Shown in pieces: positions 35,233 through 45,004 of a DNA stretch of 64,000 nt. Below the pieces are notes generated by a model that worked only from the letters and a program-made list of their open reading frames with translations, was not told the DNA's origin and did not search any database. The position numbers and the translations under genes were made by a program. The stretch's first letter is position 1, and every line of letters begins with the position of its first letter. This stretch comes from Saccharopolyspora gloriosae (GTDB lineage: Bacteria > Actinomycetota > Actinomycetes > Mycobacteriales > Pseudonocardiaceae): assembly GCF_014203325.1 (NCBI RefSeq), contig NZ_JACHIV010000001.1, forward strand, positions 5,271,501-5,335,500. Reading direction: 5' to 3'.

Positions 35233-36915
35233 TCAGCCGAAGACGATGTTGAGCACGATGGTGATCACCAGGACGATGCCCGCCATCAAGCCGGGCTTGC
35301 GGTACCAGCCCGCGTCCTCGCCGGAGGCCGCTGCCTTCAGCTTCGTCCGCGGTGTCAGCGAGTACACCAGGCCGACCAGTTCCTCGTCCGGCTTCGGCCG
35401 GGTCACGATGCTGACCAGCACGCTGACCACGATGTCCACCACGAACGCCGCACCGGCACCGACGAAGCTCGCGCCCTGACCCGGCAGGTCCAGGACCCCG
35501 GTCTCGGCGAGTGCGAACACGGCGACCGCGGACGCGGTACCGAGCACCAGGCCGAGCCAGCCCGCGGTCGGGGTCATCCGCTTCCAGAACATACCGAGGA
35601 TGAACGTGGCGAACAGCGGCGCGTTGAAGAACGAGAACAGCTGCTGCAGGTAGTCCATCAGGTTCTCGTAGCCGGACGCGATGAACGCCGTGCCGATCGC
35701 GATGACGGTGGCGCCGACGGTCACCCAGCGACCCATGTTCAGGTAGTACTGGTCCGACTCGTCCTTCTTGATGTAGGACTGCCAGATGTCGTAGGTGAAC
35801 ACCGTGTTGAACGAGCTCAGGTTCGCCGCCATACCGGCCATGAACGAGGCGAGCAGACCTGCCAGCGCCACGCCGAGGATGCCGTTGGGCAGCAGGTCCC
35901 GCATCAGCAGCAGGATCGCGTCGTTGTAGTCGACGTTGCCCGTGGAGGTCGCCTTGAACACGACCAGTTCCTGCACCGCCACGCCGGCGATCATGCCGGG
36001 GATGATGACGATGAACGGGATCAGCAGCTTCGGGAACGCGCCGATGATCGGGGTGCGCTGGGCCGCGGACATGCTCTTGGAGGCCATGGCCCGCTGGACC
36101 TCGACGAAGTTCGTCGTCCAGTAGCCGAAGGCCAGCACGAAGCCGAGGCCGAACACGATGCCCAGCACGCTCAGGAAGCTGTTGGTGAACCCGGTGAGCT
36201 CGGTGCCCGGCCACGCCGAGAGCTGCTCGGCTCCGCCCGGGCTGGCGCTGACCTTGTCGACCAGGCCTTCCCAGCCGCCGACCTTGTGCAGCCCGACCAG
36301 GGTCAGCGGCAGCAGCGCGGCGACGATCACGAAGAACTGCAGCACCTCGTTGTAGATCGCCGCGGACAACCCGCCGAGCGCGGTGTAGGTCAGCACGATC
36401 GCGGCGGCCACGATCACCGACACCCACAGCGGCCAGCCGAGCAGCACGTTCACGATGCTGGCCAGCAGGTACAGGTTGACACCGGCGATGAGCACCTGCG
36501 CGAGCGCGAAGCTGATGCCGTTGACCAGGTGCGCCGGTTTGCCGAAGCGCCGCAGCATGAACTCGGGAACGCTGCGGACCTTCGAGCCGTAGTAGAACGG
36601 CATCATCACGATGCCGAGGAACAGCATCGCCGGGACCGCGCCGACCCAGAAGTAATGCATGGTCGGCATGCCGTACTCGGCACCGTTGGCCGACATGCCG
36701 ATGATCTCGATCGCGCCCAGGTTGGCCGCGATGAAGGCCAACCCCGTCACCCACGCCGGCAGCGCGCGCCCGGACAAGAAGAAGTCCAGGCTCGTGGAGA
36801 CCGAGCGCCGAGCGAGATAGCCGATGCCGAGCACGAACACGAAGTACAGCGCGAGCAGCACGTAGTCGACCGCGCCGGCATCGAGCCGCAACTCTTCTTG
36901 GGCTAGCACGTCCAC
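35233..36915 (-). CDS. Sodium:solute symporter (SSS family)
   Basis: Sodium-coupled importer with about 14 membrane helices, 560 residues. SSS features: FFLSGRALPAWVTGLAFIAANLGAIEIIGMSANGAEYGM near residue 55, and ALGGLSAAIYNEVLQFFVIVAALLPL matching the family signature region. The C-terminal tail ends WYRKPGLMAGIVLVITIVLNIVFG. Similar carriers move sugars such as galactose or glucose, but the solute is not provable here. GTG 36915 is set by GGAGGTGG; ATG 36948 is also in frame but has no such site. Confidence 0.9.
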   Translation of the reverse strand: MDVLAQEELRLDAGAVDYVLLALYFVFVLGIGYLARRSVSTSLDFFLSGRALPAWVTGLAFIAANLGAIEIIGMSANGAEYGMPTMHYFWVGAVPAMLFLGIVMMPFYYGSKVRSVPEFMLRRFGKPAHLVNGISFALAQVLIAGVNLYLLASIVNVLLGWPLWVSVIVAAAIVLTYTALGGLSAAIYNEVLQFFVIVAALLPLTLVGLHKVGGWEGLVDKVSASPGGAEQLSAWPGTELTGFTNSFLSVLGIVFGLGFVLAFGYWTTNFVEVQRAMASKSMSAAQRTPIIGAFPKLLIPFIVIIPGMIAGVAVQELVVFKATSTGNVDYNDAILLLMRDLLPNGILGVALAGLLASFMAGMAANLSSFNTVFTYDIWQSYIKKDESDQYYLNMGRWVTVGATVIAIGTAFIASGYENLMDYLQQLFSFFNAPLFATFILGMFWKRMTPTAGWLGLVLGTASAVAVFALAETGVLDLPGQGASFVGAGAAFVVDIVVSVLVSIVTRPKPDEELVGLVYSLTPRTKLKAAASGEDAGWYRKPGLMAGIVLVITIVLNIVFG

Positions 36916-37548
36916 GGCTACCCCACCTCCAGACCCAACAAAGTCCAACGATAATCACCACCCGATCGGCGGCAGACGGACACTACCGCACAGTGGGACC
37001 GCTCACACTGGACCGATACCAATTCGTTGGGTGTCAACTTTCGGCGCAACCACCACTCCTCCGAGCAGCCGAAACGTCACGGACAGTCAGACGCCGTCTC
37101 GGCCCAACAAGAAACGACACCGCGTTTCGCGGACCGGATCAGGACACGGAATCCACCACGCGATCACAGCGCAGTCCACAGGAGAAAACGAAAATCAACC
37201 CGAGTCGCGGTACGGGCGAGCACGACCGGCAGGCGCCCGCGCGGGACCGCCGGAGACCCCGGCGATCCGCCGCACCGCAAGGCGAAGCCGACCGGCAGGA
37301 CCCGGACGCAGAAGGGCGGCTACTCCGCCCGGAAGAGGCGGCCGACCAGCGCGAAGCGCGAGCGCGGACACGCCGAGGAACACCGATGAAGCGATCATGT
37401 CTCCAGTGTTCCGCGCGCTGCGGCGGAAATCATCACTCAGCAGGGTGAACACGTGTTCGACATGCGCAGGCGCGTCAACCGCGCCGGAATCGACGACCTC
37501 ACGGCCGCGGAGCGACGGCGGAACCCGCCACCGCCCCGCAGGAGGGAC
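36916..37548. other. Gene-free gap upstream of the symporter
   Basis: 633 bases without a recognisable gene. Overlapping short frames in 37027-37597 give only Arg/Pro-rich shadow peptides. AATTCGTTGGGTGT (37021-37034) and other A/T-richer patches suggest a promoter region for the minus-strand symporter, but no clear hexamers or riboswitch fold were seen. Confidence 0.4.
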
Positions 37549-38208
37549 TCAGAACAGCCGGAACTCGTCTGGCTCGATCCCGCGCAGCTGGTCGTAGTCC
37601 AGCGTCACGCACCGGATGCCGCGGTCCTCCGCCAGCGTCCGGGCCTGCGGCTTGATCTGCTGAGCCGCGAACACCCCGGTCACCGGCGACAGCAGCGGGT
37701 CCCGGTTCAGCAGTTCCAGGTAGCGGGTCAACTGCTCCACGCCGTCGATCTCGCCGCGCCGCTTGATCTCGACCGCGACGCTGGCACCGCCCGAATCCCG
37801 GCACATCAGGTCCACCGGGCCGATCGCCGTCGGGAACTCGCGGCGCACCAGCGACCACCCGTCGCCGAGCGTCGTGACGTGCTCGGCGAGCAGCTGCTGC
37901 AGGTGCGACTCGACGCCGTCCTTGACCAGGCCCGGCTCCGGGCCCAGCTCGTGCTTGGAGTCGTGCAGCACCTCTTCGATGCTGATCACCAGCTTCTCGC
38001 CGGCCTTGTTCTGCACCGTCCACACGCCGGGGTCCTCGATCAGCCAGCACGGCGGGCTCATCCAGTTCAACGGCTTGTAGGCGCGGTCGTCGGAGTGCAC
38101 CGAGACCGACCCGTCGGACTTCACCAGCAGCAGGCGCTGGGCGACGGGCAGGTGCGCGGTGAGGCGGCCGACGTAATCGACCTTGCAGCGAGCGATGACA
38201 AGACGCAC
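37549..38208 (-). CDS. nucS: Mismatch-specific endonuclease NucS (EndoMS)
   Basis: Endonuclease that replaces MutS/MutL in non-canonical mismatch repair of actinobacteria and archaea. It cuts both strands at mismatches together with the beta clamp. 219 residues. N-terminal binding domain: [20 protein letters not shown]. The C-terminal nuclease core has GPVDLMCRD and [24 protein letters not shown] (D...ExK). GTG 38208 matches the usual N terminus; the longer frame is rejected. The C terminus EPDEFRLF fits a clamp-binding tail. Divergent from the amino-acid permease. Confidence 0.95.
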   Translation of the reverse strand: MRLVIARCKVDYVGRLTAHLPVAQRLLLVKSDGSVSVHSDDRAYKPLNWMSPPCWLIEDPGVWTVQNKAGEKLVISIEEVLHDSKHELGPEPGLVKDGVESHLQQLLAEHVTTLGDGWSLVRREFPTAIGPVDLMCRDSGGASVAVEIKRRGEIDGVEQLTRYLELLNRDPLLSPVTGVFAAQQIKPQARTLAEDRGIRCVTLDYDQLRGIEPDEFRLF

Positions 38209-38315
38209 CCGGCACAGGGTACGGGCGCCGATCACGATGTCGAGCACCCATGCCGGTAGTGCCCCGGCAAACCTCACGAAGATCACTAGGACCGGCAGGT
38301 CTACCGTGCGTTCTC

Positions 38316-39719
38316 GTGTCGTACGCCCAGTTGTTCTCCCGCGTCAAACCGGTCGAGCGCCTCACCGACGAAAGCTCGCACACCGCGCTGAGCCGCACCC
38401 TGGGGCTACTACCGCTGGTCGCGCTGTCGGTCGGCGCGACCCTGGGAACCGGGATCTTCGTCGTGCTGGCCGAAGCCGCGCCCGCCGCCGGACCCGCCGT
38501 GATCGTGTCGTTCGTGCTGGCCGGCCTGGCCGCGTTGTGCTCGGCGCTGTCCTACGCCGAACTCGCCGGCAGCGTCCCGGTGTCCGGCTCGGCGTACTCC
38601 TACGCCTACGCGACCCTCGGCGAACTCGTCGCCTGGATCTGCGGGTGGTGCCTGCTGCTGGAGTACGGCGTGTCGGTCGCCGCGGTCGCCGTCGGCTGGG
38701 GCGGATACCTCAACGAGTTCCTGCGCGGCACCCTCGGCATGACCATCCCCGACGCGCTGTCGGCGCCCCCGGGCGAAGGCGGCATCGTGAACGTGCCCGC
38801 CGTCATCGTGGTGCTGCTCGCCACGGCCGTGCTGATGATGGGCGTGCGGGAGAGCGCCGCGGTCACCACCTTCACCACCCTGCTCAAGCTGGCCGTGCTG
38901 GTGTTCTTCGTCTGCGTGGCGCTCACCGCGTTCCGCTCGGAGAACCTGACGCCGTTCGCGCCGCTCGGCATCGCGGGCATCTCGGCGGGCGCGTCCGCGG
39001 TGTTCTTCTCGTTCATCGGGTTCGACGCCGCCTCCACCGCAGGTGAGGAGGCGCGGAACCCGAAGCGGGACCTGCCGAGGGCGATCATGCTCTCGCTGGT
39101 CATCGTCACCCTCGTCTACGTGGTGGTGGCCTTCGCCGCCGTGGGCGCGGTCGGCACCGACGTGCTCGGCGGCTCCGAGGCCTCGCTCGCGACCGCGCTG
39201 GAGATCGTCACCGGTCAGGGCTGGCCCGCGGTGCTGCTCGCGTTCGGCGCCGTCGTCGCGATCGCCTCCGTGGTGCTGACCGTCCTGTACGGGCAGACCC
39301 GGATCCTGGTGTCGATGTCCCGCGACGGGCTGATGCCCGCGAAGCTGTCCGCGGTCAACCGCCGCGCCGTGCCCGCGCACAACACCATGATCGTCGGCGT
39401 GCTGGTGGCGATCCTCGCGTCCGTGGTCCCGCTGAGCAGCCTCGCCGACGCGACGAGCATCGGGACCCTGGTGGCCTTCGGGATCGTCAACGTCGGCGTG
39501 ATCGTGCTGCGGCGGCGCAAACCCGACCTGGACCGGTCCTTCCGCACGCCGCTGATGCCGTGGGTCCCGCTGCTGGGCGTGGCGCTGTGCGCGTACCTCA
39601 TCCTCGGGCTCGACTGGGTCACCTGGCTGGTCTTCGGGATCTGGACGGCCGTCGGCCTCGCCGTGTACCTCGGCTACGGCGTGCGCCGCTCGAAGCTCAA
39701 CCGGGCGGAGAGCGCCTGA
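38316..39719 (+). CDS. Cationic amino-acid/polyamine permease (APC, CAT-like)
   Basis: Twelve- to fourteen-helix APC permease of 467 residues. Family marks: [34 protein letters not shown] with the GXGIF loop, [30 protein letters not shown], and [26 protein letters not shown], characteristic of the CAT subfamily (arginine/lysine type). GTG 38316 ([16 protein letters not shown]) matches CAT N termini; further upstream the frame runs into the divergent nucS promoter. Confidence 0.9.
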   Translation: MSYAQLFSRVKPVERLTDESSHTALSRTLGLLPLVALSVGATLGTGIFVVLAEAAPAAGPAVIVSFVLAGLAALCSALSYAELAGSVPVSGSAYSYAYATLGELVAWICGWCLLLEYGVSVAAVAVGWGGYLNEFLRGTLGMTIPDALSAPPGEGGIVNVPAVIVVLLATAVLMMGVRESAAVTTFTTLLKLAVLVFFVCVALTAFRSENLTPFAPLGIAGISAGASAVFFSFIGFDAASTAGEEARNPKRDLPRAIMLSLVIVTLVYVVVAFAAVGAVGTDVLGGSEASLATALEIVTGQGWPAVLLAFGAVVAIASVVLTVLYGQTRILVSMSRDGLMPAKLSAVNRRAVPAHNTMIVGVLVAILASVVPLSSLADATSIGTLVAFGIVNVGVIVLRRRKPDLDRSFRTPLMPWVPLLGVALCAYLILGLDWVTWLVFGIWTAVGLAVYLGYGVRRSKLNRAESA

Positions 39720-39732
39720 CGGGCGCGGCCGG

Positions 39733-39758
39733 GGTGACAGGAAGGTTCCCTTCCTCGC
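39733..39758 (-). repeat. Dispersed palindrome half site
   Basis: GGTGACAGGAAGGTTCCCTT followed by CCTCGC; a single half site between the permease and the Nudix gene, 13 nt past the permease stop. Confidence 0.8.
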
Positions 39759-39802
39759 CTGCCGCGCGATCGGTCCGGAGCGAGGCGTAGGACCATGGGC
39801 TC

Positions 39803-40336
39803 ATGCGCACGACGAGCAGCCGCGAGGTCTACGCCAACCCGTGGATGACGGTCCGGGAGGACGGCATCCGCCGCGCCGACGACTCCGACGGGATCTACGG
39901 CGTGGTGGACAAACCGGACTACGCGCTGATCATCCCGATGGACGGGGACCGGCTGCACCTGGTCGAGCAGTTCCGCTACCCGCTGGGCATGCGCCGCTGG
40001 GAGTTCCCGCAGGGCACCGCGCCGGACCGGGCGGAGGTGGAGACCGCGGAGCTCGCCGCCCGCGAACTCCGGGAGGAGACCGGGTTGCGCGCGGCGCGGC
40101 TGACCGACCTGGGGCGGCTGGACGTCGCTCCGGGCATGTCCAGCCAGCGCGGCAGGGTGTTCCTGGCGACCGGCCTCACCGCCGGGGAGCATGAGCGGGA
40201 GCTCGAGGAGCAGGACATGCGGGCGGCGTGGTTCGACCGCGCGGAGGTCGAACGCATGATCCGGGACGGCGAGGTGACCGACGCCCAGTCCATCGCCGGA
40301 TACCTGCTGTTGTGCTTGCACGAACGAAAAACGTGA
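39803..40336 (+). CDS. Nudix hydrolase (ADP-ribose pyrophosphatase-like)
   Basis: 177 residues. The Nudix helix AELAARELREETGL carries the metal-binding REXXEEXG core. The upstream part (GTAPDRAEVE) departs from the exact GX5EX7 spacing. VDKPDYALIIPMDGDRLHLVEQFRYPLGMRRWEFPQG before it and APGMSSQRGRVFLATGL after it are typical of NUDT5/ADP-ribose-type enzymes. It probably cleans up nucleoside-diphosphate derivatives; the substrate is unproven. ATG 39803. Confidence 0.88.
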   Translation: MRTTSSREVYANPWMTVREDGIRRADDSDGIYGVVDKPDYALIIPMDGDRLHLVEQFRYPLGMRRWEFPQGTAPDRAEVETAELAARELREETGLRAARLTDLGRLDVAPGMSSQRGRVFLATGLTAGEHERELEEQDMRAAWFDRAEVERMIRDGEVTDAQSIAGYLLLCLHERKT

Positions 40337-40368
40337 AGTTCGCGGATTCCACTTGGCAAAAGTTGATC

Positions 40369-40390
40369 ATTGGTCCACGATCGGACCAAT
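40369..40390. promoter_or_regulatory. Inverted repeat operator upstream of DUF574 gene
   Basis: ATTGGTCC-N6-GGACCAAT, perfect 8-bp arms, 35 nt before the start of the DUF574 methyltransferase. It also contains the A/T-richest bases of the gap, so it probably overlaps the promoter. Confidence 0.55.
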
Positions 40391-40425
40391 GCCCGACTCG
40401 GCCATGATCAGCGAGGTGCCACCGG

Positions 40426-41232
40426 GTGAGCAACAGACCTAGCTGGAAACCGGTCCGGGCAGACCTGACCAGGCCCAGCGCCGCCCGCATCTACAACTAC
40501 TTCCTGGGCGGCTCGGCCAACTTCGCGGTCGACCGCGAGTTCGCGCAGCGCGCCCTGGAGATCTTCCCCGGAGCGCGCGAATACGCACGGCTCAACCGGC
40601 TGTTCCTGCAGCGCGTCGTGCGCTTCTACCTGGACCGGGGCGTGCGGCAGTTCCTCGACATCGGCTCCGGCATCCCGACCGCGGGCTCCGTGCACGAGAT
40701 CGCGCAGCGGCTCGACCCCGAGTCCACCGTGGTCTACGTGGACAACGAGGCCGTCGCCATCGCGCACAGCCAGCTCGTGCTGCAGCACAACGCCCGCGCC
40801 GAGATCGTGCAGGGCGACATGCGCGACCCCGAGCAGCTGCTGGGCGTTCCGGAGCTGACCCGGGTGCTCGACCTGGACCGGCCGATCGGGGTGACGATGC
40901 TCGCGATGCTGCACTTCATCCCGGACCGGGAGGACCCCGTGGGGCTGCTCGGCCGCTACCGCGAGCTGCTCGCACCGGGGAGCTACCTGGCGCTGTCGCA
41001 CTGCACCGCCGACCAGCTGCCGGAACTCGACGCCGCGGGCGAGCTGTACCAGTGCACGTCCACGCCGGCGACGCTGCGGACCGCGGAGCAGATCAGCGCG
41101 ATGCTGGGCGGCTTCGACGTGCTGGAACCGGGAGTGGTCTTCACCCCGCAGTGGCGACCGGACTCCGAAGAGGACGTCGGACCGGACCCCGAGCGCGCCG
41201 CGAGCTACGCGGCCGTGTGCCGCAAGCCCTGA
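40426..41232 (+). CDS. DUF574-family S-adenosylmethionine methyltransferase
   Basis: Actinomycete-specific methyltransferase family PF04672, 268 residues. Recognised by WKPVRADLTRPSAARIYNYFLGGSANFAVDREFA at the start, the SAM loop FLDIGSGIPTAGSVHEIAQ, VVYVDNEAVAIAHSQ and MLAMLHFIPD. These genes are often many per genome and often lie near DUF397/helix-turn-helix genes; none is seen here. Substrate unknown. GTG 40426. Confidence 0.92.
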   Translation: MSNRPSWKPVRADLTRPSAARIYNYFLGGSANFAVDREFAQRALEIFPGAREYARLNRLFLQRVVRFYLDRGVRQFLDIGSGIPTAGSVHEIAQRLDPESTVVYVDNEAVAIAHSQLVLQHNARAEIVQGDMRDPEQLLGVPELTRVLDLDRPIGVTMLAMLHFIPDREDPVGLLGRYRELLAPGSYLALSHCTADQLPELDAAGELYQCTSTPATLRTAEQISAMLGGFDVLEPGVVFTPQWRPDSEEDVGPDPERAASYAAVCRKP

Positions 41233-41284
41233 CCAAACGCTCGGGCCGCGGACTGTGGCGGGCGTCGCTGCGCCCGGAAATCAC

Positions 41285-41314
41285 GTGACGCCACCGGGCC
41301 CGCGTCCCTATTCT
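41285..41314 (+). promoter_or_regulatory. Candidate promoter of lysE-type gene
   Basis: GTGACG (41285-41290), 18-nt spacer, TATTCT (41309-41314). The -10 ends 6 nt before GTG 41321, which would give a leaderless transcript. Confidence 0.4.
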
Positions 41315-41320
41315 GCGCGA

Positions 41321-41962
41321 GTGCCCGCTCAACTCGTTCCCTTCGTGCTGTTCGTGATCGTGGTGACCCTCGCCCCCGGCCCCGATACCGCGCTCGGCCT
41401 GCGCAACAGCATCCGCGGCGGAACGGCCGGGATGTGGTGGACGGGCCTCGGCTGCTGCACGGGGCTGCTGGTGCACGCGGCGATCTCGGTGGCCGGGTTG
41501 TCGGCGCTGCTGGCGGCCTCCGCCGTCGCCTACACGGCGCTCAAGATCGCGGGCGCGGCGTACCTGGTGTGGCTCGGCGCGACGACCCTGTGGAAGAGCG
41601 TCCGGGACCGCGGCGAACCGGCCACCGACCTGCCCGCGGCCGCCGCGGGCAGCGGTGTGCTGACCCGGCGCGCGGCGTTCCGGCAGGGCCTGGTGAGCAA
41701 CGTGCTCAACCCGAAGATCATCCTGCTGTTCCTGACGCTGCTGCCGCAGTTCATCTCGCCGGGCGAACCGCGCACGGCGACCTCGATGATCCTCACCCTG
41801 GCATTCCTGGGCGTCGCGCTCGTCTACTGGCGCCTGGCGTCGTGGCTGGTCGGCGGCCTGCGAGGACTGCTCAGCCGCAGGCGCGTCCGGCTCGCCCTGG
41901 AACGGATCACCGGCACCGTGATGGTCGGGCTCGGCATCCGGGTGGCGTTCGAGAGCGGCTGA
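41321..41962 (+). CDS. LysE/RhtB-family exporter
   Basis: Inner-membrane exporter of amino acids or related metabolites, 213 residues with six hydrophobic segments. Family marks: LFVIVVTLAPGPDTALGLRNSIRGGTAGM at the N terminus and FRQGLVSNVLNPKIILLFLTLLPQFI in the middle. GTG 41321 is the natural start (MPAQLVPFVLF); the longer frame starts inside the preceding intergenic region. It converges with murA, the two stops being 6 nt apart. Confidence 0.9.
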   Translation: MPAQLVPFVLFVIVVTLAPGPDTALGLRNSIRGGTAGMWWTGLGCCTGLLVHAAISVAGLSALLAASAVAYTALKIAGAAYLVWLGATTLWKSVRDRGEPATDLPAAAAGSGVLTRRAAFRQGLVSNVLNPKIILLFLTLLPQFISPGEPRTATSMILTLAFLGVALVYWRLASWLVGGLRGLLSRRRVRLALERITGTVMVGLGIRVAFESG

Positions 41963-41967
41963 GCTCC

Positions 41968-43224
41968 TCAGTCCGTGACGCGCTCGATGTAGGCGCCCAG
42001 CCCCCGCAGGTTCTCCACGAAGTTCGGGTACCCGCGGTCGATGTGGAACACGTCCCACACCTCGGTGATCCCGTCGGCGCACAACCCGGCCAGCACCAGG
42101 CCGACACCCGCGCGGATGTCGGAAGCCCACACCGGCGCGCTGGAGAGCCGCTCCAGCCCGCGCACCACCGCGTGGTGCCCGTCGGTGCGCGCGTCCGCGC
42201 CCATCCGCACGAGCTCCTCGATGAACCTGAACCGGGACTCGAAGAGGTTCTCCGTGATCATCGACGTGCCGTCGGCCACCGCGGACAGCGCCAGCGCCAT
42301 CGGCTGCAGGTCCGTCGCGAAACCCGGGTACGGCAACGTCACGTAGTCCACCGCCAGCGGACGCCGGTCGGCGACCACGCGGAACTCCTCGTCGCCCACG
42401 ACGACCTCGGCACCCGCGCTGCGCAACTTCTCCAGCACCAGGTTCACGTGGTGCGGGTCCACGCCGCGCACCTTGATGTCGCCCTGCGTGGCCACCGCGG
42501 CGAACGCCCACGTCGCGCCCACGATGCGGTCACCGATGACCCGGTGCTCCACGGCCTTGAGCGAGGACACGCCGTGCACCGTGAGCGTGGAGGTGCCCGC
42601 GCCCTCGATCTTCGCGCCCATCTGCTGCAGCATCACGCACAGATCAACGATCTCCGGCTCCCGCGCGGCGTTGTCGATCATCGTGGTGCCCTCGGCGAGC
42701 ACCGAGGCCATCAGGATGTTCTCCGTGGCCCCCACGCTCGGGAAGTCCAGCCAGATCTGCGCGCCGTGCAGGTTCTCCGCCTCGGCCACGACCGCACCGT
42801 GCTCGATGTGGCTCGTCGCGCCGAGCTGGCGCAACCCGCTCTGGTGCATGTCCAGCGGGCGCGAACCGATCGCGTCGCCGCCCGGCAGCGTCACCACCGC
42901 CTTGCGGCACCGCGCCACCAGCGGACCGAGCACGCACACCGACGCGCGGAGCTTGCCCATCGACGGCGAGACCGCCTCGTGGCTGATCTCAGCGGGCGTC
43001 GTGATGTACGCGGTGCGGCCCTCGATCACGACCTCGCAGCCCAGACTGCGCAGCACGTCCCCCATCAGCGGGACGTCCAGGATCTCCGGGCAGTTCGTGA
43101 TCGTCGTCGTGCCCTCGGCCAGCAACGCGGCCGCCATCAGCTTCAGCACGCTGTTCTTCGCGCCGACCACGTCGACTTCGCCGACGAGCCGCGCTCCGCC
43201 GTGCACGCGGAAGTGCTCACTCAC
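41968..43224 (-). CDS. murA: UDP-N-acetylglucosamine 1-carboxyvinyltransferase, Asp active site
   Basis: First committed step of peptidoglycan synthesis: adds enolpyruvate from PEP to UDP-GlcNAc. 418 residues with the EPSP-synthase fold. [16 protein letters not shown] near residue 22 carries the substrate-binding KN pair; HMD-type loops follow. The active-site loop reads [15 protein letters not shown], with Asp where most MurA enzymes have the fosfomycin-target Cys. This substitution is known in Mycobacterium and gives intrinsic fosfomycin resistance. GTG 43224 ([10 protein letters not shown]) starts the fold; the longer frame is rejected. Confidence 0.96.
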   Translation of the reverse strand: MSEHFRVHGGARLVGEVDVVGAKNSVLKLMAAALLAEGTTTITNCPEILDVPLMGDVLRSLGCEVVIEGRTAYITTPAEISHEAVSPSMGKLRASVCVLGPLVARCRKAVVTLPGGDAIGSRPLDMHQSGLRQLGATSHIEHGAVVAEAENLHGAQIWLDFPSVGATENILMASVLAEGTTMIDNAAREPEIVDLCVMLQQMGAKIEGAGTSTLTVHGVSSLKAVEHRVIGDRIVGATWAFAAVATQGDIKVRGVDPHHVNLVLEKLRSAGAEVVVGDEEFRVVADRRPLAVDYVTLPYPGFATDLQPMALALSAVADGTSMITENLFESRFRFIEELVRMGADARTDGHHAVVRGLERLSSAPVWASDIRAGVGLVLAGLCADGITEVWDVFHIDRGYPNFVENLRGLGAYIERVTD

Positions 43225-43283
43225 GAACAGCAGGTTACGGCCCTGGCACGGCCCCGTCCGTGGCGGGTGCGCTACGCGCAGCG

Positions 43284-43339
43284 GTGCGAGGAAGGGAACC
43301 TTCCTGTCACCGGTGACCGAAAGGCGACCTTCCTCGCAC
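43284..43339. repeat. Full dispersed palindrome between murA and the pduO-type gene
   Basis: GTGCGAGGAAGGGAACCTTC at the left end and a diverged inverted partner ending GACCTTCCTCGCAC. It is centred on GGTGACC-like sequence in a divergent promoter gap, 36 nt before the + gene. The right half has loop TCG (on the minus strand) in place of GAA with the stem kept. Confidence 0.85.
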
Positions 43340-43374
43340 CGATCACGACGCGGCGCAGCACCTAGGCTGGGGGC

Positions 43375-43947
43375 ATGGCCGTACACCTGACGAAGATCTA
43401 CACGCGGACCGGCGACGGGGGCACGACGCGGCTCTCCGACAACTCGGAGGTCAGCAAGACCGACCCGCGCCTGGTCGCCTACGCCGAGGTGGACGAGACG
43501 AACTCGGTGCTCGGCGTGGCGCTGGCCACCGCGACCTTCGAGCCGGCGATCGTCGAGGTGCTGCGGGGGGTGCAGAACGACCTGTTCGACGTGGGCGCCG
43601 ACCTGTCCACCCCCGTCGTCGAGAACCCCGAGTTCCCGCCGCTGCGCGTCACCCAGGCCTACGTCGACCGGCTGGAGGCCTGGTGCGACGAGTACAACGC
43701 GCGGGTGCCGAAGCTGAACTCGTTCATCCTGCCCGGCGGCACTCCCGGTGGCGCGCTGCTGCACCAGGCCCGCTGCGTGGCGAGGCGCGCGGAACGCGCC
43801 GCGTGGGGCCTGCTCGAAGCCGACGCCGACCGCAGCAACGCGCTCGCCGCGAAGTACCTCAACCGGCTGTCCGACCTGCTGTTCATCCTCGCCCGCGTCG
43901 CCAACCCCGACGGCGACGTGCTGTGGCGTCCGGGCGGCGGCGCCTAG
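43375..43947 (+). CDS. PduO-type cob(I)alamin adenosyltransferase
   Basis: Transfers adenosine from ATP to cob(I)alamin, making adenosylcobalamin for mutases. 190 residues. N-terminal [16 protein letters not shown] is the ATP-binding loop, [15 protein letters not shown] follows, and the C-terminal [19 protein letters not shown] carries the helix with the conserved RLSD. PduO-type, not CobA-type. ATG 43375. It is next to murA as in mycobacteria. Converges with the GNAT gene. Confidence 0.94.
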   Translation: MAVHLTKIYTRTGDGGTTRLSDNSEVSKTDPRLVAYAEVDETNSVLGVALATATFEPAIVEVLRGVQNDLFDVGADLSTPVVENPEFPPLRVTQAYVDRLEAWCDEYNARVPKLNSFILPGGTPGGALLHQARCVARRAERAAWGLLEADADRSNALAAKYLNRLSDLLFILARVANPDGDVLWRPGGGA

Positions 43948-43951
43948 CGGC

Positions 43952-44422
43952 TCACAAGGCCTTCGCGAAGCACACCGAAGCCGGGTCGTCGCGGTAGGGC
44001 CCGAACGCGGGGATGTCGAGGTAGCCGGACGCCCGGTAGAGGCCGATGGCCTCCGGTTGCCGGTCGCCGGTCTCCAGCAGCACCCGCTTGTGCCCGGCCG
44101 CCACGGCCCGCTCCTCCAACTCCGCCAGCATCCGGCGGGCGAGGCCGCGGCCGCGCGCCCGCGGCGCCACGTACATGCGCTTGAGCTCGACGTCGCCGTC
44201 CTCGAATTCCGGTTCCGCCGGGTCGTACGCCCGCCACCCTCCGATGGCCACGGGTTCCCCTTCGACGCGGCCGAGCAGGAACATCCCGTGCGGGGCGCGG
44301 AACTGCTCGGATCCGATGGGGGTCTCGTCCTGGCGTCCGTAGCGGGCCACGTACTCCTGCTGGACCTCCGCGATCAGCCGCTGCACGGCGGGGTGGTCGA
44401 ACTCCGCGATCTCGATGTGCAC
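43952..44422 (-). CDS. GNAT acetyltransferase
   Basis: 156-residue GNAT. Acetyl-CoA pyrophosphate loop: [24 protein letters not shown] (R/QXXGXG/A form). C-terminal [28 protein letters not shown] is typical of small-molecule acetyltransferases. Related to the next gene (44442-44933); the two are tandem paralogues 19 nt apart. Substrate unknown. Confidence 0.88.
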   Translation of the reverse strand: MHIEIAEFDHPAVQRLIAEVQQEYVARYGRQDETPIGSEQFRAPHGMFLLGRVEGEPVAIGGWRAYDPAEPEFEDGDVELKRMYVAPRARGRGLARRMLAELEERAVAAGHKRVLLETGDRQPEAIGLYRASGYLDIPAFGPYRDDPASVCFAKAL

Positions 44423-44441
44423 GGGACCAGCTTACGAGCGG

Positions 44442-44933
44442 TCACACCAGCGACTTCTCGAACCAGTGGCGGGCGTACTCGTTGTCGTTGTACGCAGGGA
44501 TCTCCACGTAACCGGCCGAGGCGTACAGGGACCGGGCGGCCCGGAGCTCCGCGGCCGTGTCCAACCGGACCACCTCGCAGCCCAGCTTGCTCGCGTGCAG
44601 TTCGAGATCGGCCAGCAACGCCCGCCCCGCGCCCTGCCCGCGCAGCGCGGGCGAGATCCACATGCGGCGGATCTCCGCGAACCCGCCTTCCGCGACCCGC
44701 ACCGCGCCGCAGCCGCGGGCCTCGCCGGCCGCATCGCGCACCAGCAGGAAGTAGCCCCGCGGCGGTGTGAAGTCACCGGGCTCGGGCGGCGCGGCCCGGC
44801 CCGGATCGAAACCAGCGGGGAACAACCGCGCCAGCTCGCCGACGTACTGCTCCAGCGCGGCGCGCGAGTCCGCACCGTCGATCGGTTCCGGGGTGATCGT
44901 GAACTGCCCACTGCCGGGAGACGCGTCCTTCAT
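44442..44933 (-). CDS. GNAT acetyltransferase, tandem paralogue
   Basis: 163 residues. The CoA loop is MWISPALRGQGAGRALLADLELHA; C-terminal YASAGYVEIPAYNDNEYARHWFEKSLV is the counterpart of [28 protein letters not shown] in the downstream paralogue. ATG 44933. First of a two-gene unit that is divergent from the LysR gene and so may be its target. Confidence 0.87.
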   Translation of the reverse strand: MKDASPGSGQFTITPEPIDGADSRAALEQYVGELARLFPAGFDPGRAAPPEPGDFTPPRGYFLLVRDAAGEARGCGAVRVAEGGFAEIRRMWISPALRGQGAGRALLADLELHASKLGCEVVRLDTAAELRAARSLYASAGYVEIPAYNDNEYARHWFEKSLV

Positions 44934-44976
44934 GCGGCCAGTCTTTCCGAGCCGCGGTGTTCACCGCCAGTTACTC

Positions 44977-45004
44977 GAACTTCGTGCGCCTAAAGTAGAA
45001 CTTC
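44977..45004. promoter_or_regulatory. Direct repeats in the GNAT/LysR divergent promoter
   Basis: GAACTTC at 44977-44983 and again at 44998-45004, 21 nt apart (two helical turns), in a 71-bp divergent gap. TAAAGT (44991-44996) could be the LysR -10, giving a very short leader. A plausible autoregulatory LysR site. Confidence 0.45.
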
